From Anaerosporobacter sp031551385 (GTDB lineage Bacteria; Bacillota; Clostridia; Lachnospirales; Lachnospiraceae): a stretch of DNA of 64,000 nt. The translations under genes were made by a program, and so were the position numbers. Under the pieces are notes generated by a model. That model was not told the origin of the DNA. It did no database searches and saw nothing but the letters and a program-made list of their open reading frames with translations. Location: assembly GCF_031551385.1 (NCBI RefSeq), contig NZ_JAVBNS010000005.1, forward strand, positions 1 through 64,000. The letters are read 5' to 3'. Shown here one piece after another: positions 33,771 to 42,639 of the stretch. How positions within the stretch are numbered: the stretch's first letter is position 1; each line of letters begins with the position of its first letter.

Positions 33771-35267
33771 ATGAATAATAATGAAAGAAAGCATATATAT
33801 TACCGAATTAAAATAGTTGTTTTTGTAGTGATACTATTTGGTGGTATGATATTGGGAGCTATCTATACGTTGAGACCAAAGTACTCGGATATAGAAAAAA
33901 GAGAGTTACAAAACTTGCCTAAGCCTGAATTTTCTACAGTGTGGGATGGGCAGTACTTTAGTACATTGACTACATGGTATGCAGATACCTATCCTTTCCG
34001 TGAGGAATTAATAAAGGCAGATGGAGTGCTTGACGATTTATATGGGATTCAAACGGAGCAAATTACTGGGTCGGCAGTGGTTGCAGATGAGATACCTGAG
34101 GTTGGAAATGAAGAGGTAGCACAAGGAGATATGGATCTTACTTTTGAAGAGGAAGGTGATTTTGTTTGGGATGAAGTCGAAGTCGATGAAACGAGTAAAA
34201 ATGATGATTTGGAAGATGCCCAAAAAGATACGGATATACATGTAGAAGATACAACAACTGAGGATGCGGAATTTGCAGAGGTGGACGAACAGAACACGAC
34301 GGTAGACGATAATAACATTGCGAAAGACAAGGGTGAAAAAGAAGAACCAGTATCTGTAAGCAAGAAAGATATCAATAATGGACAGACATTTGGCAGTATC
34401 TATGTAACAAAAGAAAGATCATTTAGTTTGTATTATTTTAGTTTGTCGGCAGCAGACAACTATGCGAAGACGATTAATAAGATTGCGAAGAAGCTAGACG
34501 GTGTGGCAAATGTATATGATTTGTTAGCACCGACAAGCGTTGGAATTTACGTAGATGAAGAAAAGAGTAAAATGATTGGTTCGAGTGACCAAAAGGCAGC
34601 ATTTGATTATATCTATTCAAAACTTAGTAAAAAAGTAAAAGCGGTTGATGCCATTGATAATATTAAGTCGCATAATAAAGAGTATCTTTACTTTAAGACG
34701 GATCATCATTGGACGGCGTTAGGGGCATATTATGCATATGAGAAATTCTGTGAAACAAAAGGAATCAAACCAAATCCGTTATCAAGTTTTGAGAAGAGGG
34801 AATATACAGGCTTCTTAGGGGCGTATTATGCAGCGACAGACCAATCTAAGCTTGTGAAGAAGAATATAGATACCATTGAGGCATATGTGCCAATGGGAAC
34901 AAATTCGATGGTTTATACCGATAAGCAAGGTGTGGAACACAATTGGCCAATCGTTAATGATGTTTCAAAATACAAAGAAAATTCAAAATACAGTACCTTT
35001 GTGGCAGGAGATAACCCATATTCGGTTATTACGAATAAAAACAGCAAGAGCAAAGAAACCTGTGTTGTAATAAAAGAATCCTATGGAAATGCGATGATAC
35101 CATTCCTTGTAGATCACTATAGAAAAATATATATTGTAGATTATCGATATTATAAGGGAAGCTTAACGAGTCTTGTTAAGAAGAAGAAAATCAACGATGT
35201 GATATTTGTTAATAATGCAGAGGCGATTAATAATACGGTTGTATCGTTGATTGATAAGATAAAATAA
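33771..35267 (+). CDS. DHHW-family extracytoplasmic protein (AlgJ/AlgX-like), MBOAT partner
   Basis: 498 residues. An N-terminal membrane anchor (about 12-33) is followed by the family opening YSDIEKRELQNLPKPEF, an acidic low-complexity insert (about 105-200, rich in Glu, Asp, Val and Thr), and an SGNH-like catalytic region with the DHHW motif at residues 311-314 (KTDHHWTALGAYYAY). It is expected to finish O-acetylation outside the membrane together with the MBOAT protein 64 bases upstream. The start overlaps a tiny ORF ATG GTT ATT AAA TGA (33760-33774) that carries the AAAGG site, so initiation may be by coupling. The acidic insert looks like a flexible spacer, perhaps to span the wall. Confidence 0.85.
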   Translation: MNNNERKHIYYRIKIVVFVVILFGGMILGAIYTLRPKYSDIEKRELQNLPKPEFSTVWDGQYFSTLTTWYADTYPFREELIKADGVLDDLYGIQTEQITGSAVVADEIPEVGNEEVAQGDMDLTFEEEGDFVWDEVEVDETSKNDDLEDAQKDTDIHVEDTTTEDAEFAEVDEQNTTVDDNNIAKDKGEKEEPVSVSKKDINNGQTFGSIYVTKERSFSLYYFSLSAADNYAKTINKIAKKLDGVANVYDLLAPTSVGIYVDEEKSKMIGSSDQKAAFDYIYSKLSKKVKAVDAIDNIKSHNKEYLYFKTDHHWTALGAYYAYEKFCETKGIKPNPLSSFEKREYTGFLGAYYAATDQSKLVKKNIDTIEAYVPMGTNSMVYTDKQGVEHNWPIVNDVSKYKENSKYSTFVAGDNPYSVITNKNSKSKETCVVIKESYGNAMIPFLVDHYRKIYIVDYRYYKGSLTSLVKKKKINDVIFVNNAEAINNTVVSLIDKIK

Positions 35268-35289
35268 ATGGATATAAGAAGTTAGGATG

Positions 35290-35326
35290 ATAATGCCAAT
35301 TTGAAGGAGGTTCAAATTGGCATTAT
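35290..35326. terminator. perfect hairpin between convergent genes
   Basis: A 16-bp perfect inverted repeat (35290-35305 with 35311-35326) with a 5-base loop sits between the DHHW gene and the convergent reductase gene. It lacks a strong T-tract on either side but is the only shared terminator candidate. Confidence 0.6.
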
Positions 35327-35330
35327 TGTC

Positions 35331-36062
35331 CTATAACCAAGCGCCATCAAAAGGAATAATCTGACCTGTTAGATAGGTACTACCCGTAGCAATTGCATAG
35401 ACAAACTCCGCCACCTCTTCTACCTTGCCAAATCTGCCGCTAGGAATCTCGTTCTCTAATTCTTCGCGGTCTTCTGTCGAGAGAAATTGATTCATCTCGG
35501 TGTCGATTGCACCGCATGCGATGGCATTTACTTGAATATTACTTGGAGCAAGTTCCTTTGCTAATGCTTTTGTGAAAGAGTTAATTCCGCCTTTGGTTGC
35601 GGAATAGGCAACTTCGCAAGAAGCACCTGCAATTCCCCATACAGAAGAGATGTTAATAATTCGACCAGATTTTTGTTGAACCATGTTGGGAGTGACCCCT
35701 TTGGAACATAGGAATACGGACGTCAGGTTTGTTGTTACGATAGAATTCCATTCAGCAAGAGAAAGGTCACTAAGAAGTCCGATGTGGGATATTCCTGCAT
35801 TGTTAATAAGAACATCAACATGTCCAAAAGCCTCTATTGTATTAGAGCATAGTTTCATAGCGTGTTCTTCTTCGCCAATATTGCCAACATAGGAGATGCA
35901 ATGCACACCATAAGAGGTAATCTCTTGCTTTACATTCTCTAATAAATCAGCGTTTGTATTACAGTTAATAGCAACATGGTATCCTGCTTTGGCGAATTGA
36001 ATAGCGATTGCTCTGCCAATGCCACGGGAAGCACCGGTTACGATAACAGATTTTGAAATCAT
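35331..36062 (-). CDS. SDR reductase, FabG-like, possibly EF-P 5-aminopentanone reductase (YmfI-like)
   Basis: 243 residues, a typical FabG-size SDR. TGASRGIG cofactor site at about 8-15, NNAG near 88, catalytic S...Y-x3-K in ISSVWGIAGASCEVAYSATKGG (ISSVWGIAGAS, CEVAYSATKGG), PSNIQVNAIACGAIDTEM, and a C-terminal LTGQIIPFDGAW. The GASCEVAYSATKG and NAIACGAIDTEMN wording resembles the YmfI branch, which reduces 5-aminopentanone on elongation factor P, more than fatty-acid FabG. No fatty-acid synthesis genes are nearby, which agrees. The assignment within the family is tentative. The ribosome site AAAGGAG lies just before ATG on the minus strand. Confidence 0.75.
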   Translation of the reverse strand: MISKSVIVTGASRGIGRAIAIQFAKAGYHVAINCNTNADLLENVKQEITSYGVHCISYVGNIGEEEHAMKLCSNTIEAFGHVDVLINNAGISHIGLLSDLSLAEWNSIVTTNLTSVFLCSKGVTPNMVQQKSGRIINISSVWGIAGASCEVAYSATKGGINSFTKALAKELAPSNIQVNAIACGAIDTEMNQFLSTEDREELENEIPSGRFGKVEEVAEFVYAIATGSTYLTGQIIPFDGAWL

Positions 36063-36145
36063 AGAATACTCCTTTTCTTAAAATACTTAATTCTATTGTA
36101 ATAAGAACATATTAAAAAAGCAAGAAAAGGAGAAAAATTCCATAG

Positions 36146-36174
36146 TTGATACTTTGGGCGGTATCTGCTATACT
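36146..36174 (+). promoter_or_regulatory. promoter of the LytR_C gene cluster
   Basis: TTGATA (36146-36151), a 17-base spacer and TATACT (36169-36174), about 60 bases before the start at 36236. Confidence 0.65.
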
Positions 36175-36235
36175 ACTTGATGTAGTACAATAGTACTAAT
36201 ATATGGAATGCAGATTATAGAGTGAAAGGAATATT

Positions 36236-37381
36236 ATGAAACGAAATAAACATTTTCGAGCATTCGCAAGAGGATTTGTTCGTGCTGGTTGTATGATGTT
36301 TTTAATGTTTATTGTTGGTTTTATAACATATAAACTGACTATAGGGGTATATAGAGCAACGCATAAAGAGGGAAACCAAACGAGTGCTCGAAGCAATTCG
36401 ATTGCAAATGATGGTACAGCAGATAATATTTGTAAGAATTTAATATATATAACAGATGAAGAAGAGAATATACAAGGAATTGTATTGGAAATCTTGAATT
36501 CGTATACGAATAACTTGGATTATATTACGATTCCAAGTGATACACAGTTTTCGTTGTCAACAGAATTGTATCAGAAATTGTATGCAAAGAATGAGCAGAT
36601 TCCACAGATTATATCTTTGAAGAATCTGAATACGTATTTTGATGCGGCGACGAGATTTGGATATGGAAAGCTTATAGTGAATGAACTTCTTGGAACAGAA
36701 CTCAGTTGCTATACAATCATAAATAGTGATACGGCAGATTCTATATTTAAAGAAGAGACAAGAACGATAGTATTGCAAACGGGAGATTTGGTAGAGGGTT
36801 TTGTATATGTGCTTACAGACAGTATTCTTGAATCAGTAAATGAGAACGAGTCCTACTCGATGAAAGAGTACTTAGCGAGATTTTATGAAGTAGCAAAGTC
36901 TAATCTGCCATTGGAATCGAAACAAAAATATGCATCCACATATCGAAATGTAAATAGTGATTATATATACTATCATATAATTCCAGGTGTACAAGAATCG
37001 GAATACTATGATGCGGATATAGAATTGACAAAAGAGTTTATTACACAGTTGGTTAATAATGAGGCATATGAAATTACACAGGATGCAGTGCAAGATGCTG
37101 ATCCAATCTCATCAGTTGGACTAAGAATTTCTTTGTTAAATGGAAGTAAGATTACTGGTTTAGCAAGCAGATACAGTGGCATTATTCGAAATGCAGGATT
37201 TTCGGTTGGCGAAGTTGGTAACTATTCAGGATCAGTATTACAGGATACAAAAATCATTGTGACTGACGCAGGAATGGGAAGAGATTTGATATCTTTGTTT
37301 CAGAATGCAACAATTGAAGTTGGCGATGTACCAGAAGGTTTTGATATACAGATTATATTAGGCGTTTCGGAAAATAGATAG
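36236..37381 (+). CDS. membrane-anchored protein with degenerate LCP-like and LytR_C domains
   Basis: 381 residues. A membrane anchor (about 18-38) is followed by an extracytoplasmic region. Residues of about 60-270 recall a LytR-CpsA-Psr (LCP) domain (NLDYITIPSDTQF, then ISLKNLNTYFDAATRFGYGKLIVNELLG in pieces), but the Arg-Asp pair of active LCP ligases (IPRDT) reads IPSDT and the usual N-terminal catalytic arginines are not apparent. Residues of about 285-375 are a clear LytR_C domain (GLRISLLNGSKITGLASRYS, VGEVGNYSG). It is probably an inactive or regulatory relative in wall-glycopolymer attachment. It starts a short cluster with the TagA-like and YitT genes. Confidence 0.7.
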   Translation: MKRNKHFRAFARGFVRAGCMMFLMFIVGFITYKLTIGVYRATHKEGNQTSARSNSIANDGTADNICKNLIYITDEEENIQGIVLEILNSYTNNLDYITIPSDTQFSLSTELYQKLYAKNEQIPQIISLKNLNTYFDAATRFGYGKLIVNELLGTELSCYTIINSDTADSIFKEETRTIVLQTGDLVEGFVYVLTDSILESVNENESYSMKEYLARFYEVAKSNLPLESKQKYASTYRNVNSDYIYYHIIPGVQESEYYDADIELTKEFITQLVNNEAYEITQDAVQDADPISSVGLRISLLNGSKITGLASRYSGIIRNAGFSVGEVGNYSGSVLQDTKIIVTDAGMGRDLISLFQNATIEVGDVPEGFDIQIILGVSENR

Positions 37382-37407
37382 CTGAACAGTTGCGTATGGA
37401 GGTTGAA

Positions 37408-38142
37408 ATGAAAAATAAAATTAGCGTAATGGGGGTTGATGTGGATGTCATATCCGTTCTAGCATTCAGTCAGAAATTAAAAGAGTTTCTGTATAATGAT
37501 TGTTTAGATATCGTATTCCTTATTACTGCAAAAACTCTTGAATATGCAAATGAAGATGAAGAGTTCAAAAATAGTCTTGCATGTGCGGATTATATATTGC
37601 CAGCGCAAGAGATACTTTTATCGTTGGTGTATCCGCATAGATATGAAGATACGAACTATGTTAGTGATTTTCATAAATTGCAATTAAGCTTGCGCAATAT
37701 GGATTGCTCAAAGAAGACAATGTTTATTGTGTCTGATATGGCAAACCAAGTAGAAAGTTTTTTTAATTATAAAAGAAAAGTAGAGGATCGTTTTCTTGTT
37801 GCAGGCTCTTATATAGGAGATATAACAGAGAACGAAGATCTTGTTATTAATGAAATTAATGCGATAGCGCCAGATATCTTAGTTCTTGCATTAGAAAGTC
37901 CTGAGCAGGAATTATGGATTGATAGAAACCGTACAAAGTTAAATGCAAAGCTTTGCCTTGTATTAGCTGATATTAAAGATGGTATGTTAAAGGAGTATAA
38001 TGAGATTCCTTTAATAATAAAGAAGCTTGGTTTACAAGGTATCTATCATCATATGAGAGCTTGGCGACCTTTGAAACAGGCGAATGCAAGACGTATATTA
38101 AAAAAGAAATTGGAGCATTATAATAACAATAAGATAAAGTAG
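37408..38142 (+). CDS. divergent WecG/TagA/CpsF-family glycosyltransferase-like protein
   Basis: 244 residues. The family transfers ManNAc or related sugars to lipid-linked intermediates of wall polymers. The C-terminal APDILVLALESPEQELWIDRNR (PDILVLALESPEQELWI) and the general Rossmann-like layout support membership. The motif that usually reads as a DG-containing LPDG segment after AD is ADYILPAQEILL here, so the conserved Asp-Gly is missing and activity is doubtful. ATG at 37408 has GGAGG 5 bases upstream; the in-frame TTG/ATG codons before it lie on or ahead of that site. It is 26 bases after the LytR_C gene, which also looks degenerate, suggesting a shared wall-related role. Confidence 0.6.
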   Translation: MKNKISVMGVDVDVISVLAFSQKLKEFLYNDCLDIVFLITAKTLEYANEDEEFKNSLACADYILPAQEILLSLVYPHRYEDTNYVSDFHKLQLSLRNMDCSKKTMFIVSDMANQVESFFNYKRKVEDRFLVAGSYIGDITENEDLVINEINAIAPDILVLALESPEQELWIDRNRTKLNAKLCLVLADIKDGMLKEYNEIPLIIKKLGLQGIYHHMRAWRPLKQANARRILKKKLEHYNNNKIK

Positions 38143-38153
38143 CGGAGTTAAAG

Positions 38154-39038
38154 TTGAATATGGAGATGTTAGTAAAAAGATCAAAAGCCATGGATTCCCT
38201 ATTGATTATAATAGGTTCCTTGCTTATAGCAGTTTCAGTTAATGTTGTATACGAGCCTCTAGGAATGGTAACAGGGGGTGTCTCTGGTCTTGCAATTGTT
38301 ATTAAGTATTTTACAAGTAGTTTAATAAGTGGTGGTATTCCGATTTGGCTTAGTAACCTTGTAATCAATATTCCATTATTTATAGTGGCCATCGTATTAA
38401 AGGGTAAGAAATTTGTCGGAAAGACATTGTTTGCAACGGTATGTTTTACCGTTGCTTTGTATATTGTGCCAAGTATGAATATTGAGTATCAAGATTATCT
38501 GTTAGCAGCAGTATTTGGTGGTGTTATTGGAGGTATTGGATTAGGACTTGTGTTTGTGACAAATGCAACAACTGGTGGAACGGATTTATTCGGCATGATT
38601 GTACAAAAGTATTTCAGACATTATACAGTACCTCAATTATTGCTTGTGATTGATGGTATAATCGTATTAACAGGTGCGGCAGTATTTGGTTTGAATAAAG
38701 CATTATATGCAGTTATAGCTGTTTATATTAATTCAAAAGTAATGGATGCCATATTAGAAGGGCTTAAGTTTGCTAAAGTTGCGTATATCATATCGGATCA
38801 TTATGAAGAGATATCGAATAAGATTTTAGTAGAAATGAATAGAGGTGTCACAGGCATTTCAGCACGTGGTATGTATTCTAATGCAGAGAAGCAGATGCTG
38901 TTTTGTGTAGTGTCAAAGAAAGAGATTGTAACAGTTGTAGAGATTGTTTCTTCTATAGATACAAGTGCTTTTATTATTGTAAGTGATGCTAGAGAGGTTA
39001 TGGGGGAAGGTTTTATAGAATATAGACAAGAAAAATAG
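38154..39038 (+). CDS. YitT-family membrane protein (DUF161/DUF2179)
   Basis: 294 residues. The N-terminal DUF161 part has five or six membrane segments with the family phrase VNVVYEPLGMVTGGVSGLAIVIK (VNVVYEPLGMVTGGVSG) and TGGTDLFGMI. The C-terminal DUF2179 domain (about 215-285) contains NRGVTGISARGMYSNAEKQMLFCVV (RGVTGISARGMYS, QMLFCVV). Function is unproven; transport is presumed. The start is TTG at 38154 (GGAG 6 bases upstream) or ATG at 38160. It is 11 bases after the TagA-like gene and probably in the same transcript. Confidence 0.85.
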   Translation: MNMEMLVKRSKAMDSLLIIIGSLLIAVSVNVVYEPLGMVTGGVSGLAIVIKYFTSSLISGGIPIWLSNLVINIPLFIVAIVLKGKKFVGKTLFATVCFTVALYIVPSMNIEYQDYLLAAVFGGVIGGIGLGLVFVTNATTGGTDLFGMIVQKYFRHYTVPQLLLVIDGIIVLTGAAVFGLNKALYAVIAVYINSKVMDAILEGLKFAKVAYIISDHYEEISNKILVEMNRGVTGISARGMYSNAEKQMLFCVVSKKEIVTVVEIVSSIDTSAFIIVSDAREVMGEGFIEYRQEK

Positions 39039-39139
39039 ATTTTTTCATCTAATTTCTTAACAAAGCAAACGATTTTACTAAGCGATATACAAATTATACA
39101 AAAGGCTATTTTTTTATTTGGTAAAATGGAGTATGGTTT

Positions 39140-39168
39140 TTGACAGATAAATAGTGTATTATTAGATT
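39140..39168 (+). promoter_or_regulatory. promoter of ugpC
   Basis: TTGACA (39140-39145), a 17-base spacer and TAGATT (39163-39168), about 60 bases before the gene. Confidence 0.6.
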
Positions 39169-39229
39169 ATCGAATTGGTATAAAAATTGCTTGATAAAAT
39201 AAAAAAAGAATTTAGGGAGGAACTGCTCA

Positions 39230-40342
39230 ATGGCAAGTTTAACATTAAAAAATATTAATAAAACATATCCTAACGGATTTGTTGCAGTAAAAGATTTCTG
39301 TCTTGATATCGCAGATAAAGAATTCATCATTTTCGTAGGACCATCTGGTTGTGGTAAATCTACAACTCTTCGTATGATCGCTGGTCTTGAAGAAATCTCT
39401 TCAGGTGAGTTATGGATTGGAGACAAATTAGTTAATGATGTAGAACCAAAAGATAGAGATATCGCGATGGTATTCCAGAACTACGCATTATACCCACATA
39501 TGTCAGTATATGATAACATGGCATTTGGTCTTAAATTAAGAAAAACTCCAAAAGATCAAATTGACAAATTAGTAAATGAAGCAGCTAAAATCCTTGATAT
39601 CCAACATTTGTTAGATCGTAAACCAAAAGCATTATCTGGTGGTCAAAGACAACGTGTTGCCATGGGACGTGCTATTGTTCGTAATCCTAAAGTATTCCTT
39701 ATGGATGAGCCTTTATCAAACCTTGATGCAAAACTTAGAGTTCAAATGCGTATCGAAATCTCTAAATTACATCAAAGACTTGAAACTACAATTATCTACG
39801 TAACACATGACCAAACAGAGGCTATGACACTTGGTACAAGAATCGTAGTTATGAAAGATGGTCTTGTTCAACAAGTAGATTCACCAATCTCATTATACAA
39901 CAAACCAAACAACTTATTCGTAGCTGGATTTATCGGTTCACCTCAAATGAACTTTATTGAAAGTAAAGTTGTTAAATCTGGTTCAGATGTAATCTTAACA
40001 TTTGGTGCGTTATCTATTAAGTTAACAGAAGCTAAAGCTAAGATTTTACTTGAAAAAGGTTACGAAAACAAGACAGTTGTTCTTGGTATTCGTCCAGAAG
40101 ATATTCATGATGAAGAAATCTTCATGGAATCTTCACCAGGAAGTGTTGTTGATGCAACAGTTAAAGTATATGAATTATTAGGTGCTGAAGTTTACTTATA
40201 CTTCACAATCGACCAATTCGAAGTTACTGCACGTGTTAACCCACGTACTACTGCTAGACCTGGCGATACAATCAAAGTTGCATTTGATTTAACTAAGATT
40301 CACGTATTTGACAAAGAAACAGAACAAGTTATCTGTCACTAA
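39230..40342 (+). CDS. ugpC: orphan sugar ABC transporter ATPase (UgpC/MsmX type)
   Basis: 370 residues. It energises multiple CUT1 sugar importers, which in Firmicutes often share one ATPase. Walker A GPSGCGKST (about 37-45), signature LSGGQRQRVAMGRAI (about 135-149), Walker B VFLMDEPLSNLD, H-loop VTHDQTEAM, and a C-terminal MalK-type TOBE region from about 235 (FIGSPQMNFI). Codons are richer in C-ending forms than in neighbours, as in fba here, indicating high expression. No permease or binding-protein genes are adjacent, so it is a stand-alone subunit. A CdaR-type regulator follows. Confidence 0.92.
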   Translation: MASLTLKNINKTYPNGFVAVKDFCLDIADKEFIIFVGPSGCGKSTTLRMIAGLEEISSGELWIGDKLVNDVEPKDRDIAMVFQNYALYPHMSVYDNMAFGLKLRKTPKDQIDKLVNEAAKILDIQHLLDRKPKALSGGQRQRVAMGRAIVRNPKVFLMDEPLSNLDAKLRVQMRIEISKLHQRLETTIIYVTHDQTEAMTLGTRIVVMKDGLVQQVDSPISLYNKPNNLFVAGFIGSPQMNFIESKVVKSGSDVILTFGALSIKLTEAKAKILLEKGYENKTVVLGIRPEDIHDEEIFMESSPGSVVDATVKVYELLGAEVYLYFTIDQFEVTARVNPRTTARPGDTIKVAFDLTKIHVFDKETEQVICH

Positions 40343-40369
40343 TCAGATATTACAATAGGAATATATTGG

Positions 40370-40404
40370 AGAAACGGTATGGCTAATGGCTATACCGTTT
40401 CTTT
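40370..40404 (+). terminator. terminator of ugpC
   Basis: AGAAACGGTAT (40370-40380) pairs perfectly with ATACCGTTTCT (40392-40402) and is followed by a short T-run. Confidence 0.8.
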
Positions 40405-40518
40405 GATTGATGCAAGGTGTTTTTGCAAAAAACATATAGTTTAATGAATGAACTAAATATATTTACTATGATTTTGATTAAAATTGCTAAAATTTATAGT
40501 AACTTAATGGGGATTTAG

Positions 40519-40547
40519 TTTACATTTAATAAAAATAGTGATACTAT
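40519..40547 (+). promoter_or_regulatory. promoter of the CdaR-type regulator
   Basis: TTTACA (40519-40524), a 17-base spacer and TACTAT (40542-40547). Confidence 0.6.
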
Positions 40548-40593
40548 TATTAGTAAGTAAGATTACGATTTGTGAAAATAGAGGAGTGAGTAT

Positions 40594-41682
40594 ATGATAT
40601 CAAACCAAATTCTTCAAAATACAATTGAAGGCTTAAAAACAATTACTCGTATTGATATATGCGTAATGGACACAGAAGGTAAAGCATTGGCTTCAACTAT
40701 TTCGAATGCAGAGGATTACGAAAGTGATGTCTTAACATTTGTTGACTCTCCAGCGGACAGTCAAGTGGTTCAAGGATATCAATTTTTTAAAGTTTTTGAT
40801 GAACATCAACTAGAATATATTATCCTTGCAAAAGGTGATAGTGAAGACGTATATATGATTGGAAAGATTGCTTCTTTCCAAATTCAAAATCTATTAGTTG
40901 CATACAAAGAAAGATATGATAAAGATAACTTTATCAAGAATTTATTGTTGGACAACTTGTTGCTAGTAGATATCTACAACCGTGCTAAGAAACTTCATAT
41001 CGATACAGATGTAAAACGTGTTGTATTCATTATTGAAACAAAGAATGAGAAAGACATGAACGCTCTTGAAACTGTTCGTGGACTATTCTCTACAAAGACA
41101 AAAGATTTCATTACTGCTGTTGACGAGAAGAATATTATTCTTGTAAAAGAAATGAAACCAAATGAAACATACGAAGATATGAATAAGACAGCAAAAGTAA
41201 TTCTTGATATGCTGAATACAGAAGCAATGACAAAAGTACATGTTGCATATGGTACGATTGTGAATGAGATAAAAGATGTTTCTAGATCATACAAGGAAGC
41301 TAAGATGGCTCTTGATGTAGGTAAAATCTTCTATAGTGGCCGTAACGTAGTTGCGTACAATAACTTAGGAATTGGTCGTTTGATCTATCAATTACCAATG
41401 CCATTATGTAAGATGTTTATTAAAGAAATCTTTGATGGTAAATCACCAGATGATTTCGATGAAGAAACATTAGCTACAATTAATAAATTCTTTGAAAATA
41501 GCCTTAATGTATCAGAAACATCAAGACAGCTATATATTCATAGAAACACATTGGTTTATCGTTTGGACAAATTACAAAAGAGCACGAATCTAGATTTGCG
41601 TGTATTTGAGGATGCTATAACATTTAAGATTGCTCTTATGGTAGTTAAATATATGAAGTATATGGAAAGCCTAGAGTATTAA
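40594..41682 (+). CDS. CdaR/PucR-type transcriptional regulator
   Basis: 362 residues. The N-terminal sensor-like part (1-135) resembles the sugar-diacid-recognition region in layout. The middle GGDEF-like fold (about 145-270) contains VHVAYGTIVNEIKDVSRSYKEAKMALDVG (VAYGTIVNEIKDVSRSY). The C-terminal helix-turn-helix of the HTH_30 type is at about 300-352 (NKFFENSLNVSETSRQLYIHRNTLVYRLDKL in pieces: LNVSETSRQLYIHRNT, LVYRLDKL). This family controls carbohydrate or purine uptake genes. Its place next to ugpC suggests that it governs sugar transport. The ligand is unknown. Confidence 0.82.
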   Translation: MISNQILQNTIEGLKTITRIDICVMDTEGKALASTISNAEDYESDVLTFVDSPADSQVVQGYQFFKVFDEHQLEYIILAKGDSEDVYMIGKIASFQIQNLLVAYKERYDKDNFIKNLLLDNLLLVDIYNRAKKLHIDTDVKRVVFIIETKNEKDMNALETVRGLFSTKTKDFITAVDEKNIILVKEMKPNETYEDMNKTAKVILDMLNTEAMTKVHVAYGTIVNEIKDVSRSYKEAKMALDVGKIFYSGRNVVAYNNLGIGRLIYQLPMPLCKMFIKEIFDGKSPDDFDEETLATINKFFENSLNVSETSRQLYIHRNTLVYRLDKLQKSTNLDLRVFEDAITFKIALMVVKYMKYMESLEY

Positions 41683-41797
41683 TTAAATTGTAACTGGTTT
41701 AGATAACTGGAGGGACATAGTCTTGAACGTTATTAAACTAGGGTGCAGAATAGTGTAAAGGTTTTTAAAACACACTCTAGTACCGAGATAACAGATA

Positions 41798-41842
41798 TAG
41801 CACCGATTTACTCGAATAGAGTAGTTGGTGCTACATTTTTTT
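41798..41842 (+). terminator. terminator of the CdaR-type gene
   Basis: TAGCACC (41798-41804) pairs with GGTGCTA (41827-41833), the stem continuing with TACTC/GAGTA inside, followed by a T-rich run. Bases 41683-41797 hold no gene that I can support. Confidence 0.7.
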
Positions 41843-41889
41843 AGAACTTTAATTTATGACAATGAGAGATTTGTGGTCTGTGGAAGGGC

Positions 41890-42639
41890 ATGGGACTAGT
41901 TAAAATGAGAACAAAAGTAGAAGAATTATTGCAGGAGTCAATAGAACCTCCTATTATTCTATTGGAGAATGTATCGAAGTCATATCAAAAAGATGTAGAT
42001 GCAGTAAAGGATGTTACAATTGAGATAAGAAAAGGCGAATTTGTCTTTATAGTTGGTAGCAGTGGTTCTGGAAAATCAACATTAATAAAAATGCTGTTAA
42101 AGGAAATTGAACCTACATCAGGTAAAATTTATGTGAATGGAAGGGATATTACAAGACTTAGAAGAAGATTAGTGCCTAAGTTTAGACGTAATATAGGAAT
42201 TGTATTTCAAGACTTCCGTTTATTAAAAGACCGTAACGTTTTTGAAAATGTGGCATTTGCACAACGCGTAATTGAGAAACCATTGCGAACAATTCAGCGA
42301 AATGTGCCAGCAATTCTATCGCTCGTTGGATTGTCGGATAAGTTAGAGGCATTTCCAAAGGAACTTTCAGGTGGAGAACAACAGAGGGTTGCATTAGCAA
42401 GAGCACTTGTGAATAATCCACTGATATTACTGGCAGATGAACCGACAGGAAACTTAGATCCTAAGAACTCGTGGGAGATTATGACTTTGTTGGAAGAGGT
42501 AAATAAAAGAGGAACAACAGTAATTATTGTTACGCATAATGTGGACATTGTGAATGCTATGCAGAAGCGTGTTATAACAATGAACAAAGGCGTACTAGCC
42601 AGTGATGAACAAAAGGGTGGTTATTCAAATGAAAATTAG
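41890..42639 (+). CDS. ftsE: cell division ATP-binding protein FtsE
   Basis: 249 residues, about 20 longer at the N-terminus than typical FtsE. Walker A VGSSGSGKSTLIKMLL (about 54-69), Q-loop IGIVFQDFRLLKDRNVFENVAFA, signature LSGGEQQRVALARALV (about 158-173), Walker B LLADEPTGNLDP. It pairs with FtsX in the membrane and drives extracellular peptidoglycan hydrolases at division. If the ATG at 41890 is right, the extra residues (MGLVKMRTKVEELLQESIEP) are acidic and helical; ATG at 41905 has a poorer ribosome site. It overlaps ftsX by 11 bases. Confidence 0.93.
   Translation: MGLVKMRTKVEELLQESIEPPIILLENVSKSYQKDVDAVKDVTIEIRKGEFVFIVGSSGSGKSTLIKMLLKEIEPTSGKIYVNGRDITRLRRRLVPKFRRNIGIVFQDFRLLKDRNVFENVAFAQRVIEKPLRTIQRNVPAILSLVGLSDKLEAFPKELSGGEQQRVALARALVNNPLILLADEPTGNLDPKNSWEIMTLLEEVNKRGTTVIIVTHNVDIVNAMQKRVITMNKGVLASDEQKGGYSNEN

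Noticed and set aside
37973..38392. 139-codon minus-strand ORF across the TagA-like/YitT boundary
   Set aside because: It is antisense to two well-supported genes and lacks a ribosome site.
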